A stretch of DNA of 64,000 nt, from assembly GCF_921293095.1 (NCBI RefSeq), contig NW_025791658.1, positions 1,488,001 to 1,552,000 on the forward strand, given 5' to 3'. Below, piece by piece: positions 22,704 to 33,206 of this stretch. The translations under genes and the position numbers were made by a program. The stretch is from Ischnura elegans (taxonomy: Eukaryota; Arthropoda; Insecta; Odonata; Coenagrionidae). Numbering within the stretch: position 1 is the stretch's first letter; each line of letters starts with the position of its first letter. Below the pieces are notes generated by a model. The model was given only the letters and a program-made list of their open reading frames with translations. It was not told the origin of the DNA and ran no database searches.

Positions 22704-23249
22704 CCGCTACCAGCAATGGCGTTACCAGTACTCGCATTATTATTTTTTGTAAAGGTAAAGTAACTTAAGGGCATTACAATGGTTTTCTGTATTTAACCTC
22801 GTCAGTTAATGGAACATATAATCATCTAAGTTTTCCACATTCCGAAACGAGAAAGTACGAAACGGCAAATGCGGAAATTGAAGGTGATAGGTTTGGTACG
22901 TGTTGTGATTAAAATTTTATGTTAATGTTCATGTTTCGGATGCTTACTTATCTATATTTACATGGAGATAAGTATTGTTGCGTTGTTGATCTGTCTAAGA
23001 AATTCAATAGCATTAAATGGTTATCGATGCGAGAGCTATATCTTCTTGTTTATCGGCAATCAGTCACAACTCTATGGCAATCAATTCGCTGGCAGAAAGG
23101 GAATGAGGTTTGGGAGGAGGAAATTATTTCCTCAGGTGCGTCAACAAAAATCTCAATAGTGGTAGAATTCGAAATGTTGTGCGACCGAAGAATGATAAAG
23201 AAAAAGTGATTCGCTCGTGTAAGAAATTAGGAGCAGTGGAGGAAAAGAG

Positions 23250-24177
23250 GGTATTATTTTACAAAAGGTACAATCCGGATTTCGCCTTCAAACCTTCACT
23301 TTCCTGTAGTGTTTTTGCCTCCTGATTAACGTGGTGACATTCATTCCTGGCGGAAATCAATAGTTTTCGAGATATTTTAACTTTTATGGATAGCGATTTT
23401 CGGGTTCTGCGCATGCGCCGCCATTTACGATCTTCACTTACTCCACTTACGACTCCATTTACGATCTTGACTTACTCACCCTTTACTTTACGCACTTCAC
23501 CTTCTGCGCATGCGCAAACATTACCATGCCGCCCAATTTAAACTTTCATTCAATTTGGTCCGAAAGTGATTTACCCGCTTTACCAACTGGACCAGCTCGA
23601 AGGATATTTTTTTCTAGTTGACCAAGTCGTACATGTGCCCGGAAAGTGATTTACCCGCTTTACCAACTGGACCAGCTCGAAGGATATTTTTTTCTAGTTG
23701 ACCAAGTCGTACATGTGCCCGGAAAGTGATTTACCCGCTTTACCAACTGGACCAGCTCGAAGGATATTTTTTTCTAGTTCACCAGCCCGTACATGTGCCC
23801 AGAAAGTGATTTACCCGCTTTACCAACTGGACCAGCTCGAAGGATATTTTTTTCTAGTTGACCAGCCCGTACATGTGCCCAGAAAGTGATTTATCCACTT
23901 CTACCTCCCACTTTGTTATGTATTGGACCATCACTAGGGATATTTTTCTCTTGTTTACAATTTCAAACATGTTCCGTGAAACTCATTTACCGCCATTCCA
24001 ATATGGCCGCGCATGCGCAGAACCCGAAAATCGCTATCCATAAAAGTTAAAATATCTCGAAAACTATTGATTTCCGCCAGGAATGAATGTCACCACGTTA
24101 ATCAGGAGGCAAAAATACTACAGGAAAGTGAAGGTTTGAAGGCGAAATCCGGATTGTACCTCTTGTAAAAATTTACC
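23250..24177. mobile_element. long-TIR element (MULE/foldback-like) carrying a minisatellite
   Basis: Terminal inverted repeats of about 165 bp: GGTATTATTTTACAAAAGG at the left, complement of CCTCTTGTAAAAATTTACC at the right, continuing through caatccggatttcgcc, gtgacattcattcctggcgg and gaacccgaaaatcgctatcc. The element is flanked by a perfect 8-bp duplication gaaaagag (23242-23249, 24178-24185). Between the arms lies an 80-bp tandem repeat. Long GG-starting TIRs with an 8-9 bp duplication fit Mutator-like/foldback elements. hAT remains possible because it also duplicates 8 bp. No transposase. Confidence 0.75.
23561..23895 (+). repeat. 80-bp minisatellite, about four copies
   Basis: Tandem units starting at about 23561, 23641, 23721 and 23801, with a partial fifth, nearly identical to one another. 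Each includes gtgatttacccgctttacca, actggaccagctcgaagg and gtacatgtgccc. The 80-bp period is not a multiple of three, so the frame open across part of it is accidental. It occupies the centre of the long-TIR element. Confidence 0.9.
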
Positions 24178-24468
24178 GAAAAGAGAAATATTTTTAAAAT
24201 CATCCGAAGAAGATGAAACAACGAAATCAGTCTCATTATGACATCATGACGTCTACGTCATGCAGTGGTATCATGCCTGAGAAACATACTAGAGAACATA
24301 GGCGGAATAAGGGGGGGGGGCCTTTCCCCCCTCCAGATGCTTAAAACACAGACAATATTTTTAATGCGGCTATCATTACGTTCGTTTTATTATGTGCATT
24401 ACAGAGCCTCAATCATAAAATTTAATATTAAAAATTTTAATATGAAATAAAAGCATATTTTCTGCAGT

Positions 24469-25124
24469 AATAGGGTAGTTTCCTTCATCAAAGAAGACCA
24501 AAGGCATTGACTGATTCGTTACCCACCATTAGTGTATTCATAATACACTAAGTATTTGGTTTTAGAAATTCCATTTTAGACTTATGTTAATGGTCAGTGT
24601 TGACCTCATTTGAAAAAGAACAGATTGGCGCCCATGCGATGCCACTCCACGTGACGTCAAAGGGTCCTAGTTTCCATACGAGAAGATAGGAGTTTTACAT
24701 CGTCTGAGATTACCAATGCAGGCGTGAGGCACAGAGCTCAGGGAAACATGTCTTAATAATCGCCTATTAAAACTGGCTTAAGTCGGAAAGTTTCCTTCGT
24801 TTGATAGGGTGTTAATAATCCTTATTTAAGCCAAGCGCTACCTACTAGCAGCCTCTATCATAGCGGCATTAATAGCGTCACACCAAGGTGGCTTCGTACG
24901 GAGGAATCCGGAACCAGAATGACTACACACGGGCTTTTCCCTGCATTCATACTTAGCCGTCGCGTTTTCGCGCGCTTGAAAAATTTTGCTTTTCGTTTAA
25001 TCGCGAAAAATAGATATCGTAATTTAAAAGTCTAAAAGCGTGAAATACGTACTCCAGGAGTAATAATCTCTCGATTTAGGCATTGGGAATAAATAATAGG
25101 CAAATAATAAAAAACCATCCTATT
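24469..25124 (+). mobile_element. AATAGGGTRGTTTCC-ended MITE, copy 2
   Basis: Starts aatagggtagtttcc and ends aaaccatcctatt. Internal landmarks as in 18297-18962 (ccacgtgacgtcaa, acatcgtctgagattaccaa, tcgcgttttcgcgcgcttg). The unit 2 copy of the flank at about 26268 is uninterrupted (acagtaatttgtgtaattt), giving an empty site for this insertion. Confidence 0.8.
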
Positions 25125-25542
25125 GTTGTAATTTGTTTATAATCTCAAATATGAGAAGACCTGTCAGACCTTGTGTCACCCCTTCAAAACACTATCCTGG
25201 ATCCGCCCCTGCTAATGAATAATATCATCTGTTACACTGAGGCCGAAAGAAGGACATCCTCAGCCAAGAAAAGCTTTCAATTAAAGAAAAGTCTCTTCGT
25301 AAAGTTCAGGGTTAATGGTACTTTCTTTGGTTCCCCAAATAGGAGAGTAACAAGAAATGGGTAGACCAAAAGAAAGTTAATTGAGAAATTACCGCAAGAA
25401 ATCCGATTGGAAAAAGAACTGAAGCAAAAAAATCAAAATAAGAAAGAAACACTAGTCGTCTACTTACTCATGCAAAACGACTTCGAACAGGATATTTTAA
25501 AAGGAAATATCCTTGGCCAAAGACAAACGATGACCGAGAACT

Positions 25543-25740
25543 TTAAACGAATAAGTGTTGGCGATGGAGATTGGATGCACCTTCAACAATGACATGAAAT
25601 ATGTAGAAATAAAAGGTTAGAAATGGAGTTATGTTGTAAAATATAGCTGCAGCAATGATGAACAACATATCCATGATAAAATATAAACTACTAATGGTAA
25701 TTTCTGATACTTGAATATAAACTACAATACCCAATTAATA
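25543..25740 (-). pseudogene. hydrophobic (possibly multi-membrane) protein fragment, copy A
   Basis: Minus-strand frame of 63 codons, MGIVVYIQVSEITISSLYF then MDMLFIIAAAIFYNITPFL and FYFYIFHVIVEGASNLHR. It aligns along its length with the longer frame at 27281-27589, most differences being I/V/L exchanges. Upstream the frame continues as LTIITY but meets a stop at about 25736, where copy B has Ser (TCA versus TAA). Two predicted membrane segments. The pattern is vaguely like one exon of an insect chemoreceptor, but no diagnostic motif is present and the function is unknown. Confidence 0.3.
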
Positions 25741-26589
25741 CGTAATTATAGTGAGGATCTCAAGTCTAATTGTAAGTTATATTTTAAACTCCCTTATCAT
25801 ATTTCGCGTAGCTAATATCAACGAGTGGTTCAATAACCGGTGCTTCAAGTTAGAAGTGAATCCTAAATACGCCAATCTGTGCCGTGAATCACCACATAGG
25901 CCAGTGGCGTAGCGAGGGGGGTTTTGGGGGATAAAACCCCCCCAGAGCTCAGAGAAATGTTTAAGTATAATCCATTTTACTTATTTGGATCAGTATTACT
26001 TATACAATAGTCAACAACAACGAAATCAGTCTCATTGTGACATCATGACCTCTATGTCATGCAGTGGTATCATGCCTGAGAAACATACTAGAGAACATAG
26101 GCGGAATAAGGGGGGGGGGCCTTTCCCCCCTCCATATGCTTAAAAACATATACAGTATTTTTAATGCGGCTATCATTACGTTCGTTTTATCTTGTGCATT
26201 ACAACGCCTCCATAATTAAATTTAATACTAAACACTTAAATGTCAAATAAAGAGAATAGTTTCTACAGTAATTTGTGTAATTTCTTTTAATATCATATAT
26301 GGGAAGTGCCGTGAGACTCTTGTGTACCAACCCCCCCACCCCCCGAAAAAATCCTGGATCCGCCTTTGTTAATGAATAATATTATCTGTCACACTGAGGC
26401 GAAAACAAGGACATCGTTAGCCAAGAAAACCTTTCAATTAAAGAAAAGTCTCTTCGTAAAGTTCAGGTCTAATGGTACTGCTATGGGTTCCCCAAAGGCG
26501 GAAAGTTACAAGAAATGGGGAGACCAATTGAAAATCAATTGAGGCATCACCGCAGGAAGACCAATCAGAAAAAGCCTCTAGCTAGCAAC

Positions 26590-26861
26590 CCCTTTCGCAG
26601 CGGCATTAATAGAGTCGCTCCAAGGTGGCCTCACACGGCGGGATCCGGAACCGCAATGACGTCACACGGGCTTTTCCCAGCATTCATACTTATCCGCTGC
26701 GTTTTCGCGCGCTTGAAAATTTTCACTTTTCATTTAAACGCGAAAAATCGATGTCGTCATTTAAAAATCTAAAAGCATGAAACAGGTACTCCAGGAGTAA
26801 TAATCTTTCGATTTAGGAAATAGGAATAAATAATAGGCAAATGATAGGAAACCATCCTATT
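26590..26861 (+). mobile_element. AATAGGG MITE, 3' half
   Basis: Matches only the right half of the family: gcggcattaatagagtcgc, gcaatgacgtcacacggg, cgttttcgcgcgcttg, aggagtaataatctttcg and the end aggaaaccatcctatt. The left half is absent, replaced by the block shared with 25125-25400. Confidence 0.75.
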
Positions 26862-27280
26862 GTAGTAATTTGTTTATAATCTCAAATATGAGAAGACCTG
26901 TCAGACCTTGTGTCATCCCCCAATACACTATCCTGGATCAAAAAATATCTAATAAATAATATCATCTGTTACATTGGGGCCGAAAGAAGGACATCGTTAT
27001 CAAAGAAAACCTTTCAATTAAAGAAAAGTCTCTTCGTGAAGTTCAGGATTAATGGAACTTTGTTGGGTTCCCCAAAGGAGGATACTAACGAGAAATGGGT
27101 AGACCAAAAGAAAGTTAATTGAGAAATTACCGCAAGAAATCCGATTGGAAAAAGAACTAAAGCAAAAAAATCGAAATAAGAAAGAAACACTAGTCGGCTA
27201 CTTACTCATGCAAAACGACTTCCAACAGAATATCATAAAAAGAAAAGTTCTTGGCAAAAGACAAACGATGACCGAGAACT

Positions 27281-27589
27281 TTAAACGAATAAGTGTTGGC
27301 GATGGAGATTGGATGCACCTTTAACTATGACGTGAAGTATGTAGAAATTAAAGGTTACAAATGGAGTTATGTTGTGAATTATGGCTGCAGCAACGATGAA
27401 CAACATATCCATGATAAAATATAAACTACTAATGGTAATTTCTGATATTTGAATATAAACTAATATACCCAATGAATACGTAATTATAGTGAGGATCTCA
27501 AGTCTAATTGTAAGTAATATTTTAAACTCCCTCATCATATTTCGCGTAGCCAATCGCAACGCGTGGTTCAATGCAAACCGGTGCTTCAA
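27281..27589 (-). CDS. hydrophobic (possibly multi-membrane) protein fragment, copy B
   Basis: A 102-codon open frame on the minus strand, paralogous to 25543-25740. It runs MKHRFALNHALRLATRNM, MREFKILLTIRLEILTII, TYSLGILVYIQISEITISS and MDMLFIVAAAIIHNITPFV, then FYILHVIVKGASNLHRQHLFV before a stop. Two or three hydrophobic segments could span a membrane. The conservative exchanges between copies hint at past selection, but both copies sit in a transposon-rich tandem duplication. It could be one exon of a chemoreceptor-like gene, part of a transposon, or a chance frame. No start context or splice signals convince me. Confidence 0.25.
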   Translation of the reverse strand: MKHRFALNHALRLATRNMMREFKILLTIRLEILTIITYSLGILVYIQISEITISSLYFIMDMLFIVAAAIIHNITPFVTFNFYILHVIVKGASNLHRQHLFV

Positions 27590-27641
27590 GTTAAAGTGAA
27601 TCCTAAATACGCCAATCAGTGCCGTAAATCACCATATAGGC

Positions 27642-27914
27642 CAGTGGCGCAGCGAGGGTGGGTTTTGGGGGATAAACCCCCCCGCCCGCCAGAGCTCAGA
27701 GAAGTTTTTAATTATAATCCATTTTACTTAATTGGATTGATATTACTAATAGAATGGTGTAAGATGGTACATTTTATCTTTAAAACTTCGCAATTTATTA
27801 ATCTCGCACCTACCGCTTATCCTGGTGGGTATTCCATACTTCCACACACCCCGGTATTAGTTGCACCCAAACCCCCCCCCCCCTCTCCAGCCTTAATTCC
27901 TAGCTGCGCCCCTG
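27642..27914. mobile_element. G/C-tract hAT MITE
   Basis: CAGTGGCGCAGCGAGGG at the left and CTAGCTGCGCCCCTG at the right, with ggataaacccccc and agagctcagagaag inside. Best small complete copy of the family represented also at 21000, 39673, 41342 and their duplicates. Flanks atataggc and ctggaggc agree in only five of eight positions. Confidence 0.7.
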
Positions 27915-28079
27915 CTGGAGGCAGGAGAGTTTTAAATTTAAGTGTTGAAATTACCATTTGTAGTTAATATTTTATCATGGATATATCGCATTTTCTCCAA
28001 GTCGAACCTTAAACGATTACGTACGAGGTACAACATTTCCTGAAAAGAAATTCTGCGACATCTATAGAAATTTTTGAGG

Positions 28080-28400
28080 AATATAGAATACTCTTCCATT
28101 CTGCACCTTAGATAAACTCGGATGGGAATCTCTGTCGTACCGTAGAATATAGATTAAACCTTTTAGATAAATTCAAGAGCAGTGTCTTTTCTAAGGAAGC
28201 TAGCCATATGTTACGGACGCCAACATACTACGGAAGATGTGATCATATAAATAGAATAAGAGAGGTAGACTGTAGAACCAACAGATTCAGAATGTCTTGT
28301 TTTTCACGATCAATAAGAGATTATAACGGCATCGATGGAACTCATAAATAGATTGCATGACTTGTAGTGTAGCCTACTAACCTATGTAAAAGTTAATGCA
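28080..28400 (+). pseudogene. jockey/CR1-type LINE, 3' fragment
   Basis: Corresponds to 5405-5700: ataaactcggatgggaatctc, attcaagagcagtgtctttt, catatgttacggacgccaac and cacgatcaataagagattat, the last encoding the RSIRDYNG terminus. All frames have stops. A separate, 5'-truncated insertion of the LINE that opens the window. Confidence 0.75.
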
Positions 28401-28483
28401 TGTTTTTTAATTTTATTATTATTTCTAACAGCATATGATAGTATAATTTATTACTATGCGTGACGTTTTTTTGACCTTAAGGT

Positions 28484-28580
28484 GTGCATGTGGGAGTCCA
28501 ATTGCATGCTGCATGGTGGTGATGGATCACCCCCTGCCAAACACCCTGGAAGTGGCTCGCTGGGTATTATGTAGATGTAT
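28484..28580 (+). repeat. LINE/SINE 3'-tail repeat, copy 2
   Basis: Shares ggatcaccccctgccaaaca, ccctggaagtggctcgctgg and gtattatgtagatgta with 20865-20953. It lies just after the LINE 3' fragment ending at 28400. Confidence 0.5.
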
Positions 28581-28639
28581 GATCAGTGAAGGTTGTCCAG
28601 GTTTTGCTATAGAAAGCACGCCCTTCTTGGCCTTGGAGT

Positions 28640-30691
28640 AAGCGTGTACTCCCCCATCCCTCCAATTCCCTTCCCCTGTGAGAGTTCAGAAGATTGTACA
28701 CCATAGCGATATACTTAAGACGCCGCAGCTCAAAGGGTACCGGCCGAAGAACACTCGACTGCAGTAACTAGGGAAACTTTCGAAATAAGAAGGACATAGA
28801 CAAACCCCTCTTTCGAACTGCCAAAGCTTTCAAAAAAAAATAAATTAACCACGTCAATTACTCTGATAGTCACCTTCTGTTTTCCGTAAATTTCAGAAAG
28901 CAAAGGTGTGAGCAAGCAAGTTGCAATTATTGAATTGTATTTTCAACCAAAATGTTCACAACATCAAAATTGTATTTTCTAAATGTGCAGGCAATGCTTA
29001 TTAATACCTCCAAATCCGAATGTGACATAAAATTTCCAATTGGAATATCTTCGGAAAGCAATTAAGTGGCATTAGGTACTATAAACGTACTGTGAAGTAA
29101 CTACGAGCTCAAAAAAACATCCGGATATATTATATAGCTGTTACTAAGATTTATTTTCTAATGGTGGAGGGTACGCAACCGAAAAACCACCAAATCTGGA
29201 AGTATGTGGGGCAAGAATTCAAAATTGAATATATTTATAAAACGATAAACGTACTATGAAGTGACTACAAGCTTAAAAAACAGCCGGATATTTTATTTAT
29301 TTTTTGCAAATACCTATAGCAAGGATCTCTTAAACATAATGAATCCTCAACGGAATTAATATCTAAATGCATTCAGAAGAATTGAATGATTAAGTTAGAA
29401 GCCGTACCCTTAAGTTTAACCATACTGTAAATATTGACGCAATGAAATATCAAAAGCTGTTGGCGTAGCAAAGAATGGAGCTCCTTTCAATAGATTTTCC
29501 GTCAGTTTCTACAAGACAAAACTATTAAGATAATTTTATTAGGTTTAAATGTTGTCGGAAGCCGTAGAACCAATAATATGTAGCATAATCGTCGGGACAC
29601 AAACATCTTAATGTTCCAAAGGAACCAATATAATTATTCACTAAGGTAAAGCATATTCAGATAAGAAGCTGATATTTATAACGATTACAGAAGTGTAGTT
29701 AAATATTTAGAAACCACTTTTGAAACAAGTTAACTATGCAAAGGAGAACCCGTCGCCTACCTAAACCTTAAGAATTGCATCAAAAAACCTAAACGCACAA
29801 ATTTACACATATCTTTTCCGGTATTTTCCCTGGAATTTGAAATGTTCATGCACTCTATTCAAGGCGGAACAAGCAAAATATAAAAAAATGTTTTGTTTCC
29901 AGACTTAATGTCATGTTAAGTTCATTTACTTCGTGAGAAAAATCTTCTATTTCAAGTAAATACAATGAATTAGAAATGGCAACAATTTGGCGTAGAAACA
30001 TAAAACATGCTAAGTAATACATAAAATTGAAATTAACTCACCATTCATTCCTCAGGATTACTCTCCAATGCACAACAATTCCAAGAAATATCACTCTTAT
30101 AACTGACACACCAAAACTTTCACATGTACTGGATATACTGAAAACAATCAAAGAAAGACACACATTAACATAATGCCGTCAAACCGAAATTCGAAATAAT
30201 AATTCTCAAACCAAAAATACGAAATGCATAAAATTTGAATGGTGAAATATTATCGTAACATCATCCGGATATTTCGATGACGGAAAATTTTAGGCAAGAA
30301 ACGGAGTTGGTGTATAATGATGGTTAGCACACTAATTTATTTGATTATACTTCCTTTATGATTGCCAAGGCTACGTAAGCTTACGGTCGGGAAGATAAAA
30401 TTTAAGAAAGGAAACCGAAAGGTCTTGGTTGACTAAATTCCAAGGACACCCCCGAATATTTGCGATAAAGCTCAGCAATTAAAACCACTTTCCGACTTCC
30501 ACTAAGGAAAGGAGTCTATTTCAACTCTCAATACGAAATATTAAGAAATATAACTTGAAGGATCTCCGAATAATACCATGCCACTGGCAACTGCAAGGTC
30601 AGGCAATAAGCGGTGAGATGGCACAGCCTTGCAAATGTTCAACTATCTTTAAGTCCCGAAAATGCTCTAAAAATTTCCTCGCGGCAAGAGC
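28640..30691. other. no gene recognised; one short direct repeat
   Basis: AT-rich sequence without recognisable coding content. A 45-bp motif with aaacgtact-tgaag-tact and aaaaaaca-ccggatat occurs at about 29086-29133 and again at about 29246-29294, suggesting a local 160-bp tandem duplication. Confidence 0.35.
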
Positions 30692-30694
30692 TAA

Positions 30695-30928
30695 AGGCCG
30701 TTTTACACGGTACACGGAATTGCGCAGTCTGACTTACGTGTGAAGGCGCAATCAAAATTGCGTCGTGTAAAGCGGTGAATTGCTAGAACACATGCGAGAA
30801 TGCGTGGATGCGAGACGTCAAAATAGCCCCTGCACTAATTTCGTTCATGCATTCGCGCAATTCCACGCCATTTTAGAAATTAATGCAGCTATAACCTGCG
30901 CAATTCCGTGCACCGTGTAAAACAGCCT
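30695..30928. mobile_element. PIF/Harbinger-like MITE, sister family
   Basis: TIRs of at least 33 bp: AGGCCGTTTTACACGGTACA at the left and the complement of AGGCTGTTTTACACGGTGCA at the right, both continuing into CGGAATTGCGCAG. TAA flanks both ends (30692-30694, 30929-30931). Length 234 bp. Related at the termini to the 14949-15184 family. Confidence 0.85.
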
Positions 30929-31613
30929 TAAGACGACGTTAAAACCCGATTACAATCCCCTCTAGCCAACGATGGGAGAAAAAATCATTATATTTTGGCT
31001 GCACTCAGAACCCTTAAGAAATCACTGAATAAGCACGTACACGGATGACCTTCAAGCACTTCGACGACGATACACGAATACTCTGATGAGATGAAATTAA
31101 AAAGAGTACACTTTAGTGGCTAAATTATCACAATATTACCACTTTATCGACGCAATGGAAAATTTTCCATAATCTGATACGTGAGACACGAAGACAACAT
31201 TAATGAAAATAGATTACTAGGCATCGTACTGAATGATGAACAATTTAGACGTATCCCGTATCACAATAGCAATCGCGGACCGCGAAAGTGAATATAAGTG
31301 AATAAGCGATAAAAATAAGGCACGGATTGGAAAAATATCCCCTTTATCCTCGCATCCTTGGCAGGAACAAAGTAAGTAAACACACATCACTGTCGAAGAA
31401 ACACGAAAACACTTGCTTCAAATCTTGAGGATATTTGCTAAGGCTAACACATGTTCTTAAACGGAATAATGCTTAATAAAGCAATCAGCTCACGTATAAT
31501 TATCGGCATTAATCACAGCAAATTCAAAACACGTAAATACAGCAAAATAAAATAACAATGGCGTAAATATGAAACAGGGTAACGGTAATTTAAACATGGC
31601 AGACGTTACTTAC

Positions 31614-31720
31614 CTCTTAACTCGAAGACGACTTTCACCAAACTGAGACGAATGGAGGCTCCCGAAGTTTCGAAGATCGAACAGGCACCTGATTGGACAA
31701 CGCCAATGACGTCACGAAAA
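31614..31720 (-). promoter_or_regulatory. candidate minus-strand promoter and non-coding first exon
   Basis: Reading the minus strand: a palindromic CRE (TGACGTCA, 31707-31714), two CCAAT boxes (31703-31707 as CCAAT on the plus strand, 31692-31696 as ATTGG on the plus strand), then about 45 bp on, an initiator-like TCTCAGTTTG (about 31650), and at 31614 a strong splice donor AAGAG|GTAAGT (donor bases 31613-31608). This spacing fits a short untranslated first exon of a minus-strand gene whose body would lie below 31600. No coding exon of it is recognised. The CRE could also be transposon-borne, since MITEs in this window carry CREs. Confidence 0.3.
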
Positions 31721-32040
31721 TTAGATCGATGTATTTTCGTAAATATATTAAAACAGGCTTCCAGTTTCAAATAAATAAATAAGATATTATTGAAATTAAA
31801 TTTAAAATGTAATATTTTATATAAGTTCACTTAAAGTAAATTAGTTTTTCAAAGAACTCTTATCCTTCCCTAGTGTTGCGTAATAACTTCGATAGTTTCG
31901 ATGGTTGGCCGCTTTTGACTCTCCAAACGGTTTCAGTGCTCCATTCAACCAGGCGTCGCGAAATTCCATTATCGATCCACCCCACCCCCAAACTCTGGCG
32001 GAATTTCTTGCCTTGTTAACCGTCAGAAGACTATGACTCA

Positions 32041-32264
32041 TTCTCCGGTGTCATTTCGAAAACTACTTCCACACTGTTAGTGCCGCAGTGTCTACACCAA
32101 CGGACCACCGTCTATAACTTCAACAACATCGGCGTGGAAACGGGGAAAGCCTGAGGAATTTTGTGAGGTTCGAAAAATGTGTGCACGTGAGTTCAGAGCA
32201 GGATGATAACCTGTTGCAAATAGCGGACTGCTGGGAAGAATTTCACGTGATTGACCGTGATTTA
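32041..32264 (+). other. candidate plus-strand first exon, ending in a splice donor
   Basis: A stretch of balanced base composition between AT-rich flanks, ending gtgatttA|GTGAGTAAGT, a near-consensus donor at 32265. TATCGATC at about 31968-31978, close to the DRE motif of insect promoters, lies upstream. With the minus-strand exon at 31614 it would form a head-to-head gene pair about 400 bp apart. There is no clear reading frame, so an untranslated exon is assumed. Confidence 0.25.
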
Positions 32265-32428
32265 GTGAGTAAGTAATTTATTATTATTTTGTGGGCTTTC
32301 ATTGCTATCGTGGTCTGCATTCCATTTCTTATAGCGGCGGTTGTCGGAAAATTGCTATCGTAATACAAAAACATGGTCGATTTTTAGAATTTTATGATTC
32401 GATTGAATTAGTTAGCTATCCACTCAAC

Positions 32429-32707
32429 CAGTGGCGTGGCTATTGGGGGGGATAAGGGGATAGAAACCCCCCCACAAATCTTCAGAGAAATTAAAAAATT
32501 ATTTAAACTATTGTCTAGATTTGATATATAATAACTACATCTGCTTTTCGTTAAATTTTAATTACCAATATGATGTATAAAGTTTTTCCTGGCATGTCAT
32601 TTTTCAAAAAATTTCCCGGAACCCCCGTTGTCTGTAGGGGGGGGGGGTTGCCCACCCCAGCCCCCTTCATTCCCCCCCACCAAAGTGTATTCCTAGTTTC
32701 GCGACTT
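32429..32707. mobile_element. G/C-tract hAT MITE, second family
   Basis: Left end CAGTGGCGTGGCTATTGGGG, a ggggggg/ccccccc pair, tttttcaaaaaatttcccgg, and a right end near tattcctagtttcgcgact. The family matches 33207-33939. The right terminus is mutated and no target duplication is clear. Confidence 0.55.
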
Positions 32708-33206
32708 CAAGGAGTGATACTGGTAAAACTGATATTATTTCAAATTTTAGTATTCTCCGATATATTCTCATCGTCGGGAAAAAAACCGCCACCGAATTTT
32801 TTAAATGTTTCTCCCTTATTTTTTCTATATATCTTTTATTTTCTGTATCGTGTGTGTATTTTTTGGAGAAAACATTTTCGTTACTGTTTTTCTATGGGCA
32901 ATGATCCGAAATTCGATCCATTCTTTGGCACTTACAACCCTTCTACCCATCCCTAACTCCCGACTGTTTGACGGTCACTGTCGTAAGCGATGGTATCACC
33001 GACATATGTGTGTGAGTGCGTGTGTCCCAAGAGGCATTTCCTTTCCTCAGTACAAATCCGCGAGGTGCGTGAGTGTGACCGTGATTTTCCTAGTTCATAT
33101 TCTTTGTCCATTTCTTCGGTGTGAGTAGTTCACTGGCGTAAGCGGAAGCTTTGTAAACCTGAGTACTTCAGTGTGATTGAGACCTAAGTGGACATTTGTT
33201 CCTCAA

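Larger units (their letters stand above)
24211..26009. repeat. tandem-duplicated segment, unit 1
   Basis: Begins acaacgaaatcagtctcatt, with a direct copy starting at about 26010. Contents in order: 260 bp with a gggggggggg/ccttcccccc tract, a complete AATAGGG MITE (24469-25124), 790 bp with a conserved minus-strand frame, then a hAT left end (25912) cut at about 26009 where unit 2 begins. Confidence 0.7.
26010..27914. repeat. tandem-duplicated segment, unit 2 (rearranged)
   Basis: Starts as unit 1 (aacaacgaaatcagtctcatt). Here the first and second parts are contiguous at about 26268, without the MITE. The second part breaks off at about 26585, is followed by the 3' half of an AATAGGG MITE (26590-26861), and then restarts in full (26862-27640), ending in a complete hAT element (27642-27914). 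The block with cctggatccgcc and tttcaattaaagaaaagtctc therefore occurs three times (about 25197, 26353, 26933). Confidence 0.65.

Noticed and set aside
23698..23889. Frame with repeated CPESDL/CAQKVI segments
   Set aside because: Produced by an 80-bp minisatellite read in changing frames.
23561..23895. Regularly spaced repeats that could suggest a CRISPR array
   Set aside because: Units are contiguous 80-bp tandem copies without variable spacers, inside a transposon of a eukaryotic genome.
27563..27967. 134-codon plus-strand frame rich in proline
   Set aside because: It runs through a hAT MITE with c-runs. Composition, not coding, explains it.
31841..32041. 66-codon minus-strand frame beginning MSHSLLTV
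   Set aside because: No homology recognised, and it lies between the two candidate first exons, where promoter sequence is a better explanation.
32570..33128. Overlapping frames of 128 and 107 codons
   Set aside because: They span a G/C-tract hAT MITE and T-rich sequence, with no domain or conserved frame.
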